DNA of 37,289 nt from Planctomycetota bacterium (GTDB taxonomy: Bacteria > Planctomycetota > UBA8108 > UBA1146 > JAKEFC01), in NCBI GenBank assembly GCA_022616235.1, contig JAKEFC010000258.1:1-37289 (forward strand), read 5' to 3'. Numbering within the stretch: position 1 is the stretch's first letter; every line of letters begins with the position of its first letter. The notes under the pieces were generated by a model. It was not told the origin of the DNA and made no database searches. It saw nothing but the letters and a program-made list of their open reading frames with translations. Positions 1 to 8,070 of this stretch are shown one piece after another. The translations under genes were made by a program, and so were the position numbers.

Positions 1-1
1 C

Positions 2-898
2 GCCCGCTGCCTCGATGCACTGCTCGAGGCGAATCACTTCGTGGCCGGCGTCGCCGGCCACTTCGAGGAGGCGGCGCCGGCGAGCGCGAACCCGCTGCGC
101 GCGGCGGCGGCGAGACACGGGCTCGCCTGTTTCGCGCCGCGCGACGCGAATGCTCCGGAGTTCGCCGCGGAGGTCGAGCGGAGAACCCCCGACCTGATCG
201 TGCTCGCAGGTTACGCCCGCATCCTCCGGCGGCCGCTTTGGAGCATTCCGCCGCGCGGCACCATCAATCTCCACGGCGGACTCTTGCCGCACTACCGCGG
301 CGCGTCTCCGATCAATTGGCAGATCATCAACGGCGAGCCGGTCGGAGGGTGCGCGATCCTCTACGTCGACGACGGGATCGACACCGGGGCCGTGCTCTGC
401 CGGCGCACCTACCAGATCGGCGGCGACATGACCGCGGGCGACGCCCAAGCGGTGACGTTGAAGCTATTCCCGGAGATGCTGGTCGAAGTGCTGGCCCGTC
501 TGGAGCGCGGCGATGCTCCCGCGGAGCCGCAAGACCTCGCGGCGGGCTGTCACTACTCGAAGCGCTATCCGTGGGATGGCGCGATCGATTGGGAGCGGCA
601 CACGGACCGGCAGGTCCACGATCTCGTGCGAGGATTGCACGGTCCGGGACTGCCCGGCGCATTTACCTACCTCGGAGGTCGGAAGATCGGAATCCACCGC
701 ACTCGGCTCCTCGAAGACGAGATTCGCGGCGCGAGCGGACGCATCGCTCTTCGCCGCGACGGAGGAGTCGTCGTCATCTGCGCGAATCGCGGCCTGCTCG
801 TCACCGAGTTGAACGCGGGCGGCGATGTACACGCCGCGCACGACATTCTGAAGATCCGCGGCGACTCGTTCGCGTCGGATCCGATGAGAACCTCGTGA
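2..898 (+). CDS. Formyltransferase family protein (5'-truncated by window edge)
   Basis: This is a formyl_trans_N-type enzyme that would transfer a formyl group from 10-formyl-THF to an amine. The frame is open to the window edge: residues before the track start (ARCLDALLEANHF) continue the Rossmann domain, so the GTG at 41 is internal and the true start lies upstream. The catalytic triad of the family is visible: Asn in INLHGG, His in the same motif, and Asp in DDGIDTGAVL; LLPHYRGASPINW is the usual active-site loop. The C-terminal half (about residue 190 on) resembles the Fmt/ArnA C-terminal domain. The convergent DegT aminotransferase suggests formylation of an amino sugar rather than Met-tRNA, but a methionyl-tRNA formyltransferase paralogue cannot be excluded. 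The stop codon lies inside a repeated 20-mer that recurs at 956. Confidence 0.85.
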   Translation, partial: ARCLDALLEANHFVAGVAGHFEEAAPASANPLRAAAARHGLACFAPRDANAPEFAAEVERRTPDLIVLAGYARILRRPLWSIPPRGTINLHGGLLPHYRGASPINWQIINGEPVGGCAILYVDDGIDTGAVLCRRTYQIGGDMTAGDAQAVTLKLFPEMLVEVLARLERGDAPAEPQDLAAGCHYSKRYPWDGAIDWERHTDRQVHDLVRGLHGPGLPGAFTYLGGRKIGIHRTRLLEDEIRGASGRIALRRDGGVVVICANRGLLVTELNAGGDVHAAHDILKIRGDSFASDPMRTS

Positions 899-983
899 CG
901 AGGCTCCGCCCCATTCCCGAGTCTGCCCCATCGCGCGCCTCGCACTTCATCTAGCCCTCGTGACGAGGCTCCGCCTCGTCACG
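891..983. repeat. Duplicated 20-mer and 11-bp stem palindrome
   Basis: CCTCGTGACGAGGCTCCGCC occurs exactly at 891-910 and 956-975. The second copy is completed into a perfect hairpin: CGTGACGAGGC (959-969), loop TCC, GCCTCGTCACG (973-983). The first copy contains the stop codon of the formyltransferase. It resembles a REP-type palindromic element and could also act as a transcription barrier between the convergent genes. Confidence 0.7.
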
Positions 984-1071
984 GGCGCTCCCGAGGCTCT
1001 GCCTCCGATGACGCGACGATGCGGTATGTGCCGGCCGGTGTTACGGAGCAGCGGCAGAGCCGCGGGGGCTC

Positions 1072-1096
1072 GGTGTCGAGGCGGAGCCTCGACACC
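1072..1096. repeat. Perfect 11-bp stem hairpin, REP-like
   Basis: GGTGTCGAGGC (1072-1082), loop GGA, GCCTCGACACC (1086-1096) form a perfect stem. It shares the GAGGC-3nt-GCCTC core with the palindrome at 959-983, so the two belong to one repeat family. Its right arm is also the first copy of the tandem repeat below. Confidence 0.7.
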
Positions 1097-1247
1097 AGGG
1101 GGCACATGCCAGAGCCTCATCGATCGCGGTGCAGGCGAGAGCCTCGACACCAGGGCTAACGGGAGAGCCGCATCGATCGCGGAGCATGCGAGAGCCTCGA
1201 CACCAGGGGGGCTTGCGCCAGAGCCGCGACCACCGCGGTGCATGCCG
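1084..1247. repeat. Three degenerate ~54-bp tandem repeats
   Basis: GAGCCTCGACACCAGGG recurs at 1084, 1139 and 1192. Each copy is followed by related sequence containing AGAGCC and CGCGGNGCATGC-like blocks, and a decayed fourth copy starts at 1248 (GAGCTTC). Unit lengths are about 55, 53 and 56 bp. No convincing gene is present in 899-1268; ORFs there are frame shadows. Confidence 0.65.
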
Positions 1248-1268
1248 GAGCTTCTTGACTCGTGTTTA

Positions 1269-2540
1269 CTACGCGAGGCCTCGCGCGATCGCCTCTACCG
1301 CGGCGCCGATGCGCTCGAGGTCCACTCTGCGGAGGCGCGTGTGCATCGGCAGGAGCACGGTCTCCCGCGCGGCAAGCTCCGCGTTCGCGAGCGGCCCGAG
1401 TACATCATGACCACCGCCCGCGAAGTGGCGCGTGCTGGGGATCGTATAGGGATAGTACTCCCCCGCCTCGATCCCGCGCCGCGCGAGCGCACAGACCACC
1501 TCCCGCTTGGGCCGGCCCTCGATGCGAATCGGGTAGCGGCCGAAGGCGTGTTCGAATCCGGCGGATTCGACGGGAAGAGCGATCCCCGGGACCAGCGCGA
1601 GCTTCGCACCCAAGAAACGAGCGTGCGAGCGCCGAGTGGCAATGATCGAAGCGATTCTCTCGATGGAAGGGAGCGCGAAAGCCGCCTGCGCGCCGCTCAT
1701 CCTGCGCCCGTCGCACCGCGGCATCGCGGCCGGGCTCGCGCCGCTCGCGGCCTCGCTCGGATCCTGGCTCAGGATGCCGCGGAGGAGCGCCGCACCCCAC
1801 GGCTTGAGCGATGCGCGCCTGAGCGGATAGAGCGAAGCGCCGTAGAGCGCGGGATGCGCGAGCGTGCTCCGCAGCCGCGTGATCGCCACGTTCACGCCGG
1901 CGCGCACGGCGCTCGTCGCCTGCATCGCGGAACGCCTCTCGCGCAAGAACGATGCGAGCTTTGCGTCGTTCGTGGTCACTACCGCGCCGCGCCAGCCGGA
2001 GACGATCTTGGAGCTTTGCAAGCTGAAGACTCCGGCGTCTCCGAGCGATCCCGCCATCCTGCCCGCGATGCGCGCGCCGAGCGCGATCGCCGCATCCTCC
2101 ACGACGTAGATGCCCCGGCGGCGTGCCCACGCGATGAACGGCTGGGGATCGTCGACGAGCCCGTAGAGGTAGCTCAGGCAGACCGCGCGGATGCCCCGTG
2201 CGGTTTCGAGGCGATCGTCGAAGCGCAGGTTGTAGCTCGTGGGATCGATGTCGATGAAGAGCGGTCGCGCCCCGCTCCAGCGAATCGCATCGATCGCGGG
2301 CACGCAGACGTACGGAGATGCGACGACGCTCCCGCCGTCGCAGCCCGCGAAGCGGTAGATGAGCGCGAGCGCGCCTCGCCCCGACGGGACCGCCACCGCG
2401 TCCTGCGTCCCGATGTGCGCAGCGAAGCGCGCTTCGAGGGCCTCGACGAGCGCGGCCTGCCTCTTGCCGCCGGCGAAGCAAGCCGCGATCGCTTGGGGAA
2501 AGGCCCCCGCGTCAACTTGCGGTACTGCAAATGGGATCAT
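1269..2540 (-). CDS. DegT/DnrJ/EryC1/StrS-family PLP aminotransferase
   Basis: A 423-residue sugar-aminotransferase-type protein that would convert a keto-sugar nucleotide to an amino sugar using PLP. The fold-type I landmarks are visible: VPSGRGALALIYRFAG near the N-terminus, VVEDAAIALGARIAG (the Asp that contacts the PLP ring nitrogen), and SLQSSKIVSGWRGAVV, whose Lys should form the Schiff base. The start is the ATG at 2540 (MIPFAVPQV); the track's extra 62 residues are arginine-rich shadow. It overlaps the end of the upstream methyltransferase by 29 bp, so the two are probably co-transcribed. Together with the formyltransferase this suggests synthesis of a modified amino sugar for a surface glycan. 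The substrate cannot be told from sequence. Confidence 0.85.
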   Translation of the reverse strand: MIPFAVPQVDAGAFPQAIAACFAGGKRQAALVEALEARFAAHIGTQDAVAVPSGRGALALIYRFAGCDGGSVVASPYVCVPAIDAIRWSGARPLFIDIDPTSYNLRFDDRLETARGIRAVCLSYLYGLVDDPQPFIAWARRRGIYVVEDAAIALGARIAGRMAGSLGDAGVFSLQSSKIVSGWRGAVVTTNDAKLASFLRERRSAMQATSAVRAGVNVAITRLRSTLAHPALYGASLYPLRRASLKPWGAALLRGILSQDPSEAASGASPAAMPRCDGRRMSGAQAAFALPSIERIASIIATRRSHARFLGAKLALVPGIALPVESAGFEHAFGRYPIRIEGRPKREVVCALARRGIEAGEYYPYTIPSTRHFAGGGHDVLGPLANAELAARETVLLPMHTRLRRVDLERIGAAVEAIARGLA

Positions 2541-3357
2541 CGACAACGGTCGCTTGCGCCGCGGGCGCGGCGTCCTCTCGGACAGGCGGCTTCTTCGCCA
2601 CGACGAGCACGCGCAGCGCCAGCGCGTCGAGGAAGCGGCAGCGTGCCGACCACTCGTTCGCCCGCTCGAACAGCCGCGGCAGCCACGCGAGCGGCCGCGC
2701 GCCGAAGTACTTGCGCGCGTTCGCACTGTCCGCGAGCAGTTGGATGGGGAGCCACTCGTCGACCACGAGGCCGAGCCGCGCGCACAACGCCCCGATCGCG
2801 CGGCGAGTGTGCGCGCGCAAGTAAATGAAGCGCCGCGACACCGACGCCGTCGACCTGAGCGCGCCGAGCGGATTCCATGCGTTCACGAAGTCGAAGAGCA
2901 ACGCGCCGCCGGGCGCGGCGACGCGCGCCATCTCGGCGATCGCGCCCTCCATGTCCGGAACGTGCTGCAGGCTCCGAAAGCTATAGACGACGTCGTACGC
3001 ACCGCTCGCGAAAGGCAGGCGCCGCGCATCGCCCACGACGAAATCGACGTCGGAAAAACGCTCCTTGGCGATGCGGATCATCGCGGCCGAGAAGTCGAGG
3101 CCCACAACGGGGCCTTTGACTCGGCGCGCGGCCCACGCGGCGAAGTTGCCCGGGCCGCAAGCGACGTCGAGAGCGCTCGCGCCCGTGAGCCGCGCGCCGA
3201 GCGCCGCGAGATAGCGGTCTCTGATCTCGCGGGCGCCGCCCGCCTCGCCGGAGTGCGTCTCGAAATAATCCCCCGCGTTGGTTTCGAAGTGGTCGCGGAC
3301 GCGACGCTCCTGTGCCGCGAGCGGGTGCGTGAGCGCGGGGCACGCGGTTCGCCCCAT
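2512..3357 (-). CDS. Class I SAM-dependent methyltransferase
   Basis: A 281-residue methyltransferase. Motif I is ALDVACGPGNFAAW, the acidic end of beta-2 is VVGLDFSAAM, followed by VVGDARRLPFASGAYDVVYS and the LQHVPDMEGAIAEMARVAAPGG block typical of UbiE/type-11 enzymes. The start is the ATG at 3357 (MGRTACPAL); the longer track version is a shadow. It lies between the alpha/alpha-toroid protein and the aminotransferase on the same strand, and its 3' end overlaps the aminotransferase start, so a role in the same glycan or lipid pathway is inferred. The acceptor is unknown. Confidence 0.8.
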   Translation of the reverse strand: MGRTACPALTHPLAAQERRVRDHFETNAGDYFETHSGEAGGAREIRDRYLAALGARLTGASALDVACGPGNFAAWAARRVKGPVVGLDFSAAMIRIAKERFSDVDFVVGDARRLPFASGAYDVVYSFRSLQHVPDMEGAIAEMARVAAPGGALLFDFVNAWNPLGALRSTASVSRRFIYLRAHTRRAIGALCARLGLVVDEWLPIQLLADSANARKYFGARPLAWLPRLFERANEWSARCRFLDALALRVLVVAKKPPVREDAAPAAQATVVDDPICSTAS

Positions 3358-3488
3358 GTTCCAGGCGTCGCTCGCTGCCAAAGTGCGGCTGCCTTTCCAT
3401 ATTATTGGGGCCCCGTGGTGGCGGCGGAAGCCGCGGCAGCCAGGGGTGCGCAGTGCCCCTCGCTCATCGTCCGCTTCGCGTCGCAACT

Positions 3489-5153
3489 TTAGAGGAATTC
3501 TCGCTTTAGCTCGATTTCGCGGCGCTCGGAGAGGAGTGGGAGCTGGGCGCTCAGGCTGGTCCAGCGCTCGAGCCGGCTTGGCTCGAAAACTTCGCCGATC
3601 GCGGTGTACTTCGTCGCGATGTCGCTCCCCAGGGAGAGGTCCGCCAGCTCGACCCCATCGCCGAGCGCGATCCGGTCGTGAACGCGAAGCCCCGCCTCGA
3701 AGGAGAAGGTGCGCTCGAAGCGTACCGGGGCGCGCACCTTGCGGAGGACGAGCGCGCGCTGGAGGAGCGCCTTCACGCCGCGCGACGCGAGGGCGGAAAA
3801 ACCCGTGGCCAGGAGCAGCAGCCGAAACAAGATGAGCTTGAACGGCGAAGCGTATCGAAATCGCGCTTCGTGGAAGTGGCCGCTGATCCGCGCCTGATTC
3901 CCGTCGACGTGGACCGAGCGATCGTCGTCGACGAGATTCGACACGATCGTACCCCCGCCGCGAACCTTGGCGATATAGCCGGCCTCCGTGCGCACGCACT
4001 GCTCCCCCTTGAAGAGCCGAAATGCACCGCCTCGCTTCAGCGACATGACGAGGTAGTGCTCTCCCTTTCTTTGCGCGAGGAGGCCCGCCTGCGGGAAGTA
4101 ACGCTGAAAGCTCTCCCCCGGTCCCGCGCTGAGCGAGGCTCCCACGGAGTAGGCATGAAAGGCGAGCAGGTACTGCTCGAGGTGATGCTGAAAGACGCGG
4201 TCGTCATCGAATCGCGCGTGGCGGCCGCCCGCAAGGGACTTCAGAAACGCGTTCGCGACCCACGCCGCATCCGACATGCGTGGGGCGAGCAGCTCGAAGC
4301 CGACCGGGGAGAAATTGAAGCTGTCCCGGCTCGCGTAGACCCCGCCGATGCTCCCATCGGGATGCAGGAAGTACTGGGTGAACGCGACGGCGCTCCGCAG
4401 CGCGGGCCAGACCGATTCATCGTTCGACTTGAGGTAGTACCGTGCAAGGAAGTCGATCGTCCACGTGTTGTAGCCGGGATCGCAGCCGTCGTACTCGACG
4501 AACCAACCCTCCGGCGTGAGACTGGCGAGAAGCGCTTGGATCCTGCTTCGGCAACGCTCGCGATACTTGTCATCGCGCGTGATGGCGAACACGTTGTAGA
4601 GGCAGAGCGCCGCGAGCGCCTGGTGATTCGAGATTCCCCCCGGTTCGCTGTGCGACCAGATCCAATCGGCGCGGCGGCGGAAGAAGCGCAGGAGCCCATC
4701 GTCGGCGAAGCCGAGCCGCTGGTACGCTTCGGTCATGGCGAGGAGTGAAAAAGCCGTCGCGCCGAGGGCGCGCTCGAAAGGATAGTAGTCGTCTCCGGAA
4801 CCGTCGCCGTGCGAGCTGCGGCGCGCGAACGCCATTGCGGCGAGAACCCACTCGCGCACGCGAGGACTCTGATAGAGCGGGTTACGCGGATGCGGTGTTT
4901 GATAGAAGAGCGCGAGCGGCAGCACGCTCGCTTGGTGCATCGCAGATGGAAAATCCGCCGTTCGGTAGTGCCAGTATTCGCGGTCGAAGCAGCCATAGGT
5001 CGGTCGATACGGATTCGTATCGAGCAACGTCACGAGCTTCGGCACGTAGCGAACAGCCTCCTCGAGATAGAGTTCGCGTCCGTACGGTCGAACCAAATCT
5101 TCCTCCCCACGAAAGCGGCAGGGCGCCGCCAGCGGCGCTCGCGCGGCGCGCAT
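3489..5153 (-). CDS. Alpha/alpha-toroid (heparinase/six-hairpin-like) protein, glycan locus
   Basis: A 554-residue protein. The first ~350 residues carry repeated helical hairpins rich in aromatic residues (DDYYPFERALGATAF, SEPGGISNHQALAALCLYNV, DPGYNTWTIDFLARYYL), the look of an (alpha/alpha)-toroid as in heparinase II/III or six-hairpin glycosidases. The C-terminal ~200 residues look beta-rich (GGTIVSNLVDDDRSVHVDG), as in heparinase-type lyases. There is no clear signal peptide; a shorter start at VRPYGRELYLEEA is possible. The neighbours are methyltransferase and aminotransferase genes, so a glycan-processing or glycan-assembly role is inferred. I do not recognise a precise family and cannot assign catalytic residues. 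Confidence 0.6.
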   Translation of the reverse strand: MRAARAPLAAPCRFRGEEDLVRPYGRELYLEEAVRYVPKLVTLLDTNPYRPTYGCFDREYWHYRTADFPSAMHQASVLPLALFYQTPHPRNPLYQSPRVREWVLAAMAFARRSSHGDGSGDDYYPFERALGATAFSLLAMTEAYQRLGFADDGLLRFFRRRADWIWSHSEPGGISNHQALAALCLYNVFAITRDDKYRERCRSRIQALLASLTPEGWFVEYDGCDPGYNTWTIDFLARYYLKSNDESVWPALRSAVAFTQYFLHPDGSIGGVYASRDSFNFSPVGFELLAPRMSDAAWVANAFLKSLAGGRHARFDDDRVFQHHLEQYLLAFHAYSVGASLSAGPGESFQRYFPQAGLLAQRKGEHYLVMSLKRGGAFRLFKGEQCVRTEAGYIAKVRGGGTIVSNLVDDDRSVHVDGNQARISGHFHEARFRYASPFKLILFRLLLLATGFSALASRGVKALLQRALVLRKVRAPVRFERTFSFEAGLRVHDRIALGDGVELADLSLGSDIATKYTAIGEVFEPSRLERWTSLSAQLPLLSERREIELKREFL

Positions 5154-5361
5154 GATAGTCGAAGTCGGCGCGGCGCCGAAGCGCGCGCGGTCCTGGCGGC
5201 GGCAAGTTTCGCCCGTGCCCGCGCGGCGGATTCGCCTTGGAAAAGCGCTCTACCTTCTATAGCTTGCCGGCTGGCGATCCTCGCGCCGGCGTCGCGCGAG
5301 CTTGCGCTCCTCCCCAGCGCCGCACGCCATTCGGCGCGACTTCGAGAACGGAAGCAACTCC

Positions 5362-6147
5362 GTGGATTCGCTCGCCGGCAAGCACGCGCTCGTCTGCGGA
5401 AGCACGCAAGGCATCGGACTCGCATGCGCCGAGGAGCTGGCGCGCCGCGGCGCCGCCCTCACGTTGCTCGCGCGCGATGCCGCCGCCCTCGAGCGCGAAA
5501 CCGGGCGCATCGGTGCCGCGAGCGGTGCCAAGCCCTCCTTCCTGAGCGCGGACTTCCGCGAGCCGGAGGCGCTGCGCGCCAAGGTCGCGGCGCACATCGC
5601 GAACGCCGGTCCCTGCCACATCCTCGTGAACAACACCGGCGGACCCACTCCCGGCGCCGTGCTCGACGCCGCGCCGGACGCGTTTCTCGAGGCGCTACGC
5701 ATGCACTTGCTCTGCAATCAGCTCCTCGTGCAGACGCTGGTCCCGGGGATGAAACGCGACGGCTATGGGCGCATCATCAACGTAATCTCCACCTCCGTGC
5801 GCGAGCCGATTCCGAACCTCGGCGTTTCCAACACGACGCGCGGGGCCGTCGCGAGCTGGGCCAAGACGCTGGCGGGCGAGCTAGCGCCCTTCGGCATCAC
5901 GGTGAACAACATCCTCCCCGGTTATACGGACACCGGCCGCCTCCGCTCGTTGATCCGGGCCGGCGCCGAGCGCCGCAAGATCTCCGTGGCCGAACTGACG
6001 CGGGAGTACGTGAGCCGGATCCCGCTCGGGCGCTTCGCGCGCGCAGAGGAGATCGCCGCCGCCGCGGGCTTCCTCGCCTCGCCGGCGGCCTCGTACATCA
6101 CCGGCGTAAGCCTGCCCGTAGACGGCGGCAGGATTGCGAGCATCTGA
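5362..6147 (+). CDS. SDR-family NAD(P)-dependent oxidoreductase of the 2-aminomuconate branch
   Basis: A 261-residue short-chain dehydrogenase. The cofactor motif is GSTQGIGLACAEELARRG, the NNTGG motif (variant of NNAG) is present, and the C-terminal half has IPLGRFARAEEIAAAAGFLAS and SYITGVSLPVDGG as in FabG-like SDRs. The classical YxxxK catalytic motif is altered: the region reads SNTTRGAVASWAKTLAGEL, without the expected Tyr. The start is most likely the GTG at 5362 (VDSLAGKHALV) behind GGAAG; the track's first 20 residues are probably untranslated. It is followed 3 bp later by the semialdehyde dehydrogenase, so it is part of the lower kynurenine operon, but its reaction there is not established. 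Confidence 0.8.
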   Translation: MDSLAGKHALVCGSTQGIGLACAEELARRGAALTLLARDAAALERETGRIGAASGAKPSFLSADFREPEALRAKVAAHIANAGPCHILVNNTGGPTPGAVLDAAPDAFLEALRMHLLCNQLLVQTLVPGMKRDGYGRIINVISTSVREPIPNLGVSNTTRGAVASWAKTLAGELAPFGITVNNILPGYTDTGRLRSLIRAGAERRKISVAELTREYVSRIPLGRFARAEEIAAAAGFLASPAASYITGVSLPVDGGRIASI

Positions 6148-6150
6148 GCC

Positions 6151-7641
6151 GTGCAGAAGATCTCGAACTACATCGATGGCGAGTTCCGCGCGCCGCGCTC
6201 GGGCGAATATCTCGAGAATCTCGAGCCGGCGACGGGTGCCGCGTACTCGCTGGTGCCGGCCAGCGATGAGCTCGACATCGACGACGCCGTGGACGCCGCG
6301 AAGCGCGCGTTCCCCGGGTGGGCGCGCACGCCGGCCGCGGAGCGCTCGCGCATCTTGCTCGACATCGCGGCGCGCATCGACGCGCGGCACGAGGAGTTGG
6401 CGCGCGCCGAGAGCATCGACACGGGGAAGCCGATTTCGCTCGCGCGCAGCCTCGACATCCCGCGCGCGGCGAGCAACTTTCGCTTCTTCGCGACGGCGAT
6501 CCTTCACGCTTCCTCCGAGACGCAGGCGACGGACGACGTCGCACTCAATTTCACGCTGCGCCAACCGCGCGGCGTCGCCGCGCTGATCTCTCCCTGGAAT
6601 CTGCCGCTCTATCTCTTTTCGTGGAAAGTCGCGCCTGCGCTCGCCACGGGGAACTCCGCGGTCGGCAAGCCTTCCGAATTGACGCCCATGACCGCGCACC
6701 TCCTCGCGGAGATCTGCCGCGACGCCGGCCTGCCGGCCGGAGTGCTCAACATCGTCCACGGCACCGGCGCGCGCGCGGGCGCCGCCCTCGCTGCGCATCC
6801 CAGGGTGCCGATGATCTCCTTCACGGGCGGCACGGCAACCGGCGCCCAGATCGCACGCAGCGCCGCTCCCCTCTTCAAGAAGCTCTCCCTCGAACTCGGA
6901 GGGAAGAACCCGAACATCGTGTTCGCGGATGCCGACTTCGAGGAAGCGGTGGCGAGCGCCGCGCGCGCCGCATTCCTGAACCAGGGAGAGATTTGCTTGT
7001 GCGGCTCCCGCATCCTCGTAGAACGGCCGCTCCACGATCGCTTCGTGGAGCGGCTCGTCGCCGCGGCGAAGCGCTTGACGATCGGCGATCCGCTCGAAGA
7101 GAAGACCGATCAGGGCGCGCTGATCTCGAAATCGCACTTCGACAAGGTGAGCGGGTTCGTCGCGCTCGCGCGCACCGAAGGTGGCGCCATCCGGTGCGGC
7201 GGAGCGGCGCCGCCGCCGGTCTCCAAGCGCTGCCGCGGCGGCTACTTCTTCGAGCCGACGGTGATCACCGGGCTCGGGCCGGAGTGCCGCGTGAATCAAG
7301 AGGAGATCTTCGGCCCCGTCGTGAGCGTGATTCCCTTCGACGGCGAGGAAGAAGCGATCGCCATCGCCAACGGAACCCGCTACGGCCTCGCGGCGACGCT
7401 CTGGACCACAGATCTCGCGCGCGCGCACCGCGTAGCGAGCCGCATCGACGCCGGGACGGTCTGGATCAATTGCTGGATGCTGCGCGATCTGCGCGCGCCG
7501 TTCGGCGGTATGAAGGAGAGCGGCATCGGCCGCGAAGGTGGAGATGAGGCGTTGCGCTTTTTTACCGAGCCGAAAAACGTCTGCATCCGCATTTCCCAGG
7601 GCGCCGGCGGCGGTCCGCCCCGCGGGAAGGAGCGGCAATGA
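6151..7641 (+). CDS. 2-aminomuconic-6-semialdehyde dehydrogenase
   Basis: A 496-residue NAD-dependent aldehyde dehydrogenase predicted to oxidise 2-aminomuconate semialdehyde to 2-aminomuconate. ALDH landmarks: SPWNLPLYLFSWKVAPALA, FTGGTATGAQIARS (NAD loop), LELGGKNPNIVFADADF (general-base Glu) and NQGEICLCGSR with the nucleophilic Cys. NYIDGEFRAP at the N-terminus and the GEICLCGSR form are typical of the AMSDH/ALDH8A1 group. The start codon is GTG, 3 bp after the SDR stop, and its stop overlaps the RidA start as ATGA. The pathway assignment rests on sequence type plus the ACMSD, 3-HAO, KMO and deaminase genes in the same window. Confidence 0.9.
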   Translation: MQKISNYIDGEFRAPRSGEYLENLEPATGAAYSLVPASDELDIDDAVDAAKRAFPGWARTPAAERSRILLDIAARIDARHEELARAESIDTGKPISLARSLDIPRAASNFRFFATAILHASSETQATDDVALNFTLRQPRGVAALISPWNLPLYLFSWKVAPALATGNSAVGKPSELTPMTAHLLAEICRDAGLPAGVLNIVHGTGARAGAALAAHPRVPMISFTGGTATGAQIARSAAPLFKKLSLELGGKNPNIVFADADFEEAVASAARAAFLNQGEICLCGSRILVERPLHDRFVERLVAAAKRLTIGDPLEEKTDQGALISKSHFDKVSGFVALARTEGGAIRCGGAAPPPVSKRCRGGYFFEPTVITGLGPECRVNQEEIFGPVVSVIPFDGEEEAIAIANGTRYGLAATLWTTDLARAHRVASRIDAGTVWINCWMLRDLRAPFGGMKESGIGREGGDEALRFFTEPKNVCIRISQGAGGGPPRGKERQ

Positions 7642-8057
7642 GCGGCGGCGCGTTCATGAGCGAGCGAGCGCCCGAGCCGGTCGGACCTTATCCGCACGCA
7701 CGTCGCGCAGGCAACCTGCTCTTTCTCTCCGGGGTCGGGCCGCGCGCGAAAGGGAAGCGCGAGATTCCCGGCGTCGTCCTCGACGACCGCGGCGAGATCG
7801 CGTCCTACGACTTCGATGTGCAATGCCGCGCCGTGCTCCAAAACGTCCGCCACGTGCTCGAGGATGCCGGCAGCGACTGGGAGCGAATCGTGGACGTGAC
7901 GGCGTTCCTCACCGACATGAAGCGCGACTTCGCGGCCTTCAATCGGATCTACCAGGAGCACTTTCAGAACAATCGCCCGGCGCGGACGACGGTCGAAGTG
8001 ACTGCGCTGCCGACGCCGATCGCGATCGAGCTGAAGGTCATCGCGACGATCGATTGA
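7638..8057 (+). CDS. RidA/YjgF-family protein, probable 2-aminomuconate deaminase
   Basis: A 139-residue member of the YjgF/YER057c/UK114 family. Known 2-aminomuconate deaminases of bacterial kynurenine and 2-aminophenol pathways belong to this family. PVGPYPHARRAGNLLFLSG opens the fold, the middle holds VDVTAFLTDMKRDFAAFN, and the C-terminus has PARTTVEVTALPTPIAIELK with the family's conserved Arg. The start at 7638 overlaps the dehydrogenase stop (ATGA); an in-frame ATG at 7656 is an alternative. Position directly after the semialdehyde dehydrogenase supports deamination of 2-aminomuconate to 4-oxalocrotonate plus ammonia. A general enamine/imine deaminase role is the alternative. Confidence 0.85.
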   Translation: MSGGAFMSERAPEPVGPYPHARRAGNLLFLSGVGPRAKGKREIPGVVLDDRGEIASYDFDVQCRAVLQNVRHVLEDAGSDWERIVDVTAFLTDMKRDFAAFNRIYQEHFQNNRPARTTVEVTALPTPIAIELKVIATID

Positions 8058-8070
8058 ACGGCGGCTCTCC

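Noticed and set aside
1084-1247. Possible CRISPR array
   Set aside because: Only three repeat copies, the intervening sequences are themselves related, and there are no cas genes; it is a degenerate tandem repeat.
960-2828. 622-residue plus-strand ORF
   Set aside because: It is antisense to the aminotransferase and methyltransferase, arginine-rich and without any family motif; a high-GC shadow.
5237-5263. Sigma-70-like TTGGAA/TATAGC before the SDR gene
   Set aside because: The spacing is 15 bp and the hexamers are imperfect; too weak to list as a promoter.
5881-7638. 585-residue minus-strand ORF
   Set aside because: It lies opposite the well-supported semialdehyde dehydrogenase and has a composition typical of antisense shadow.
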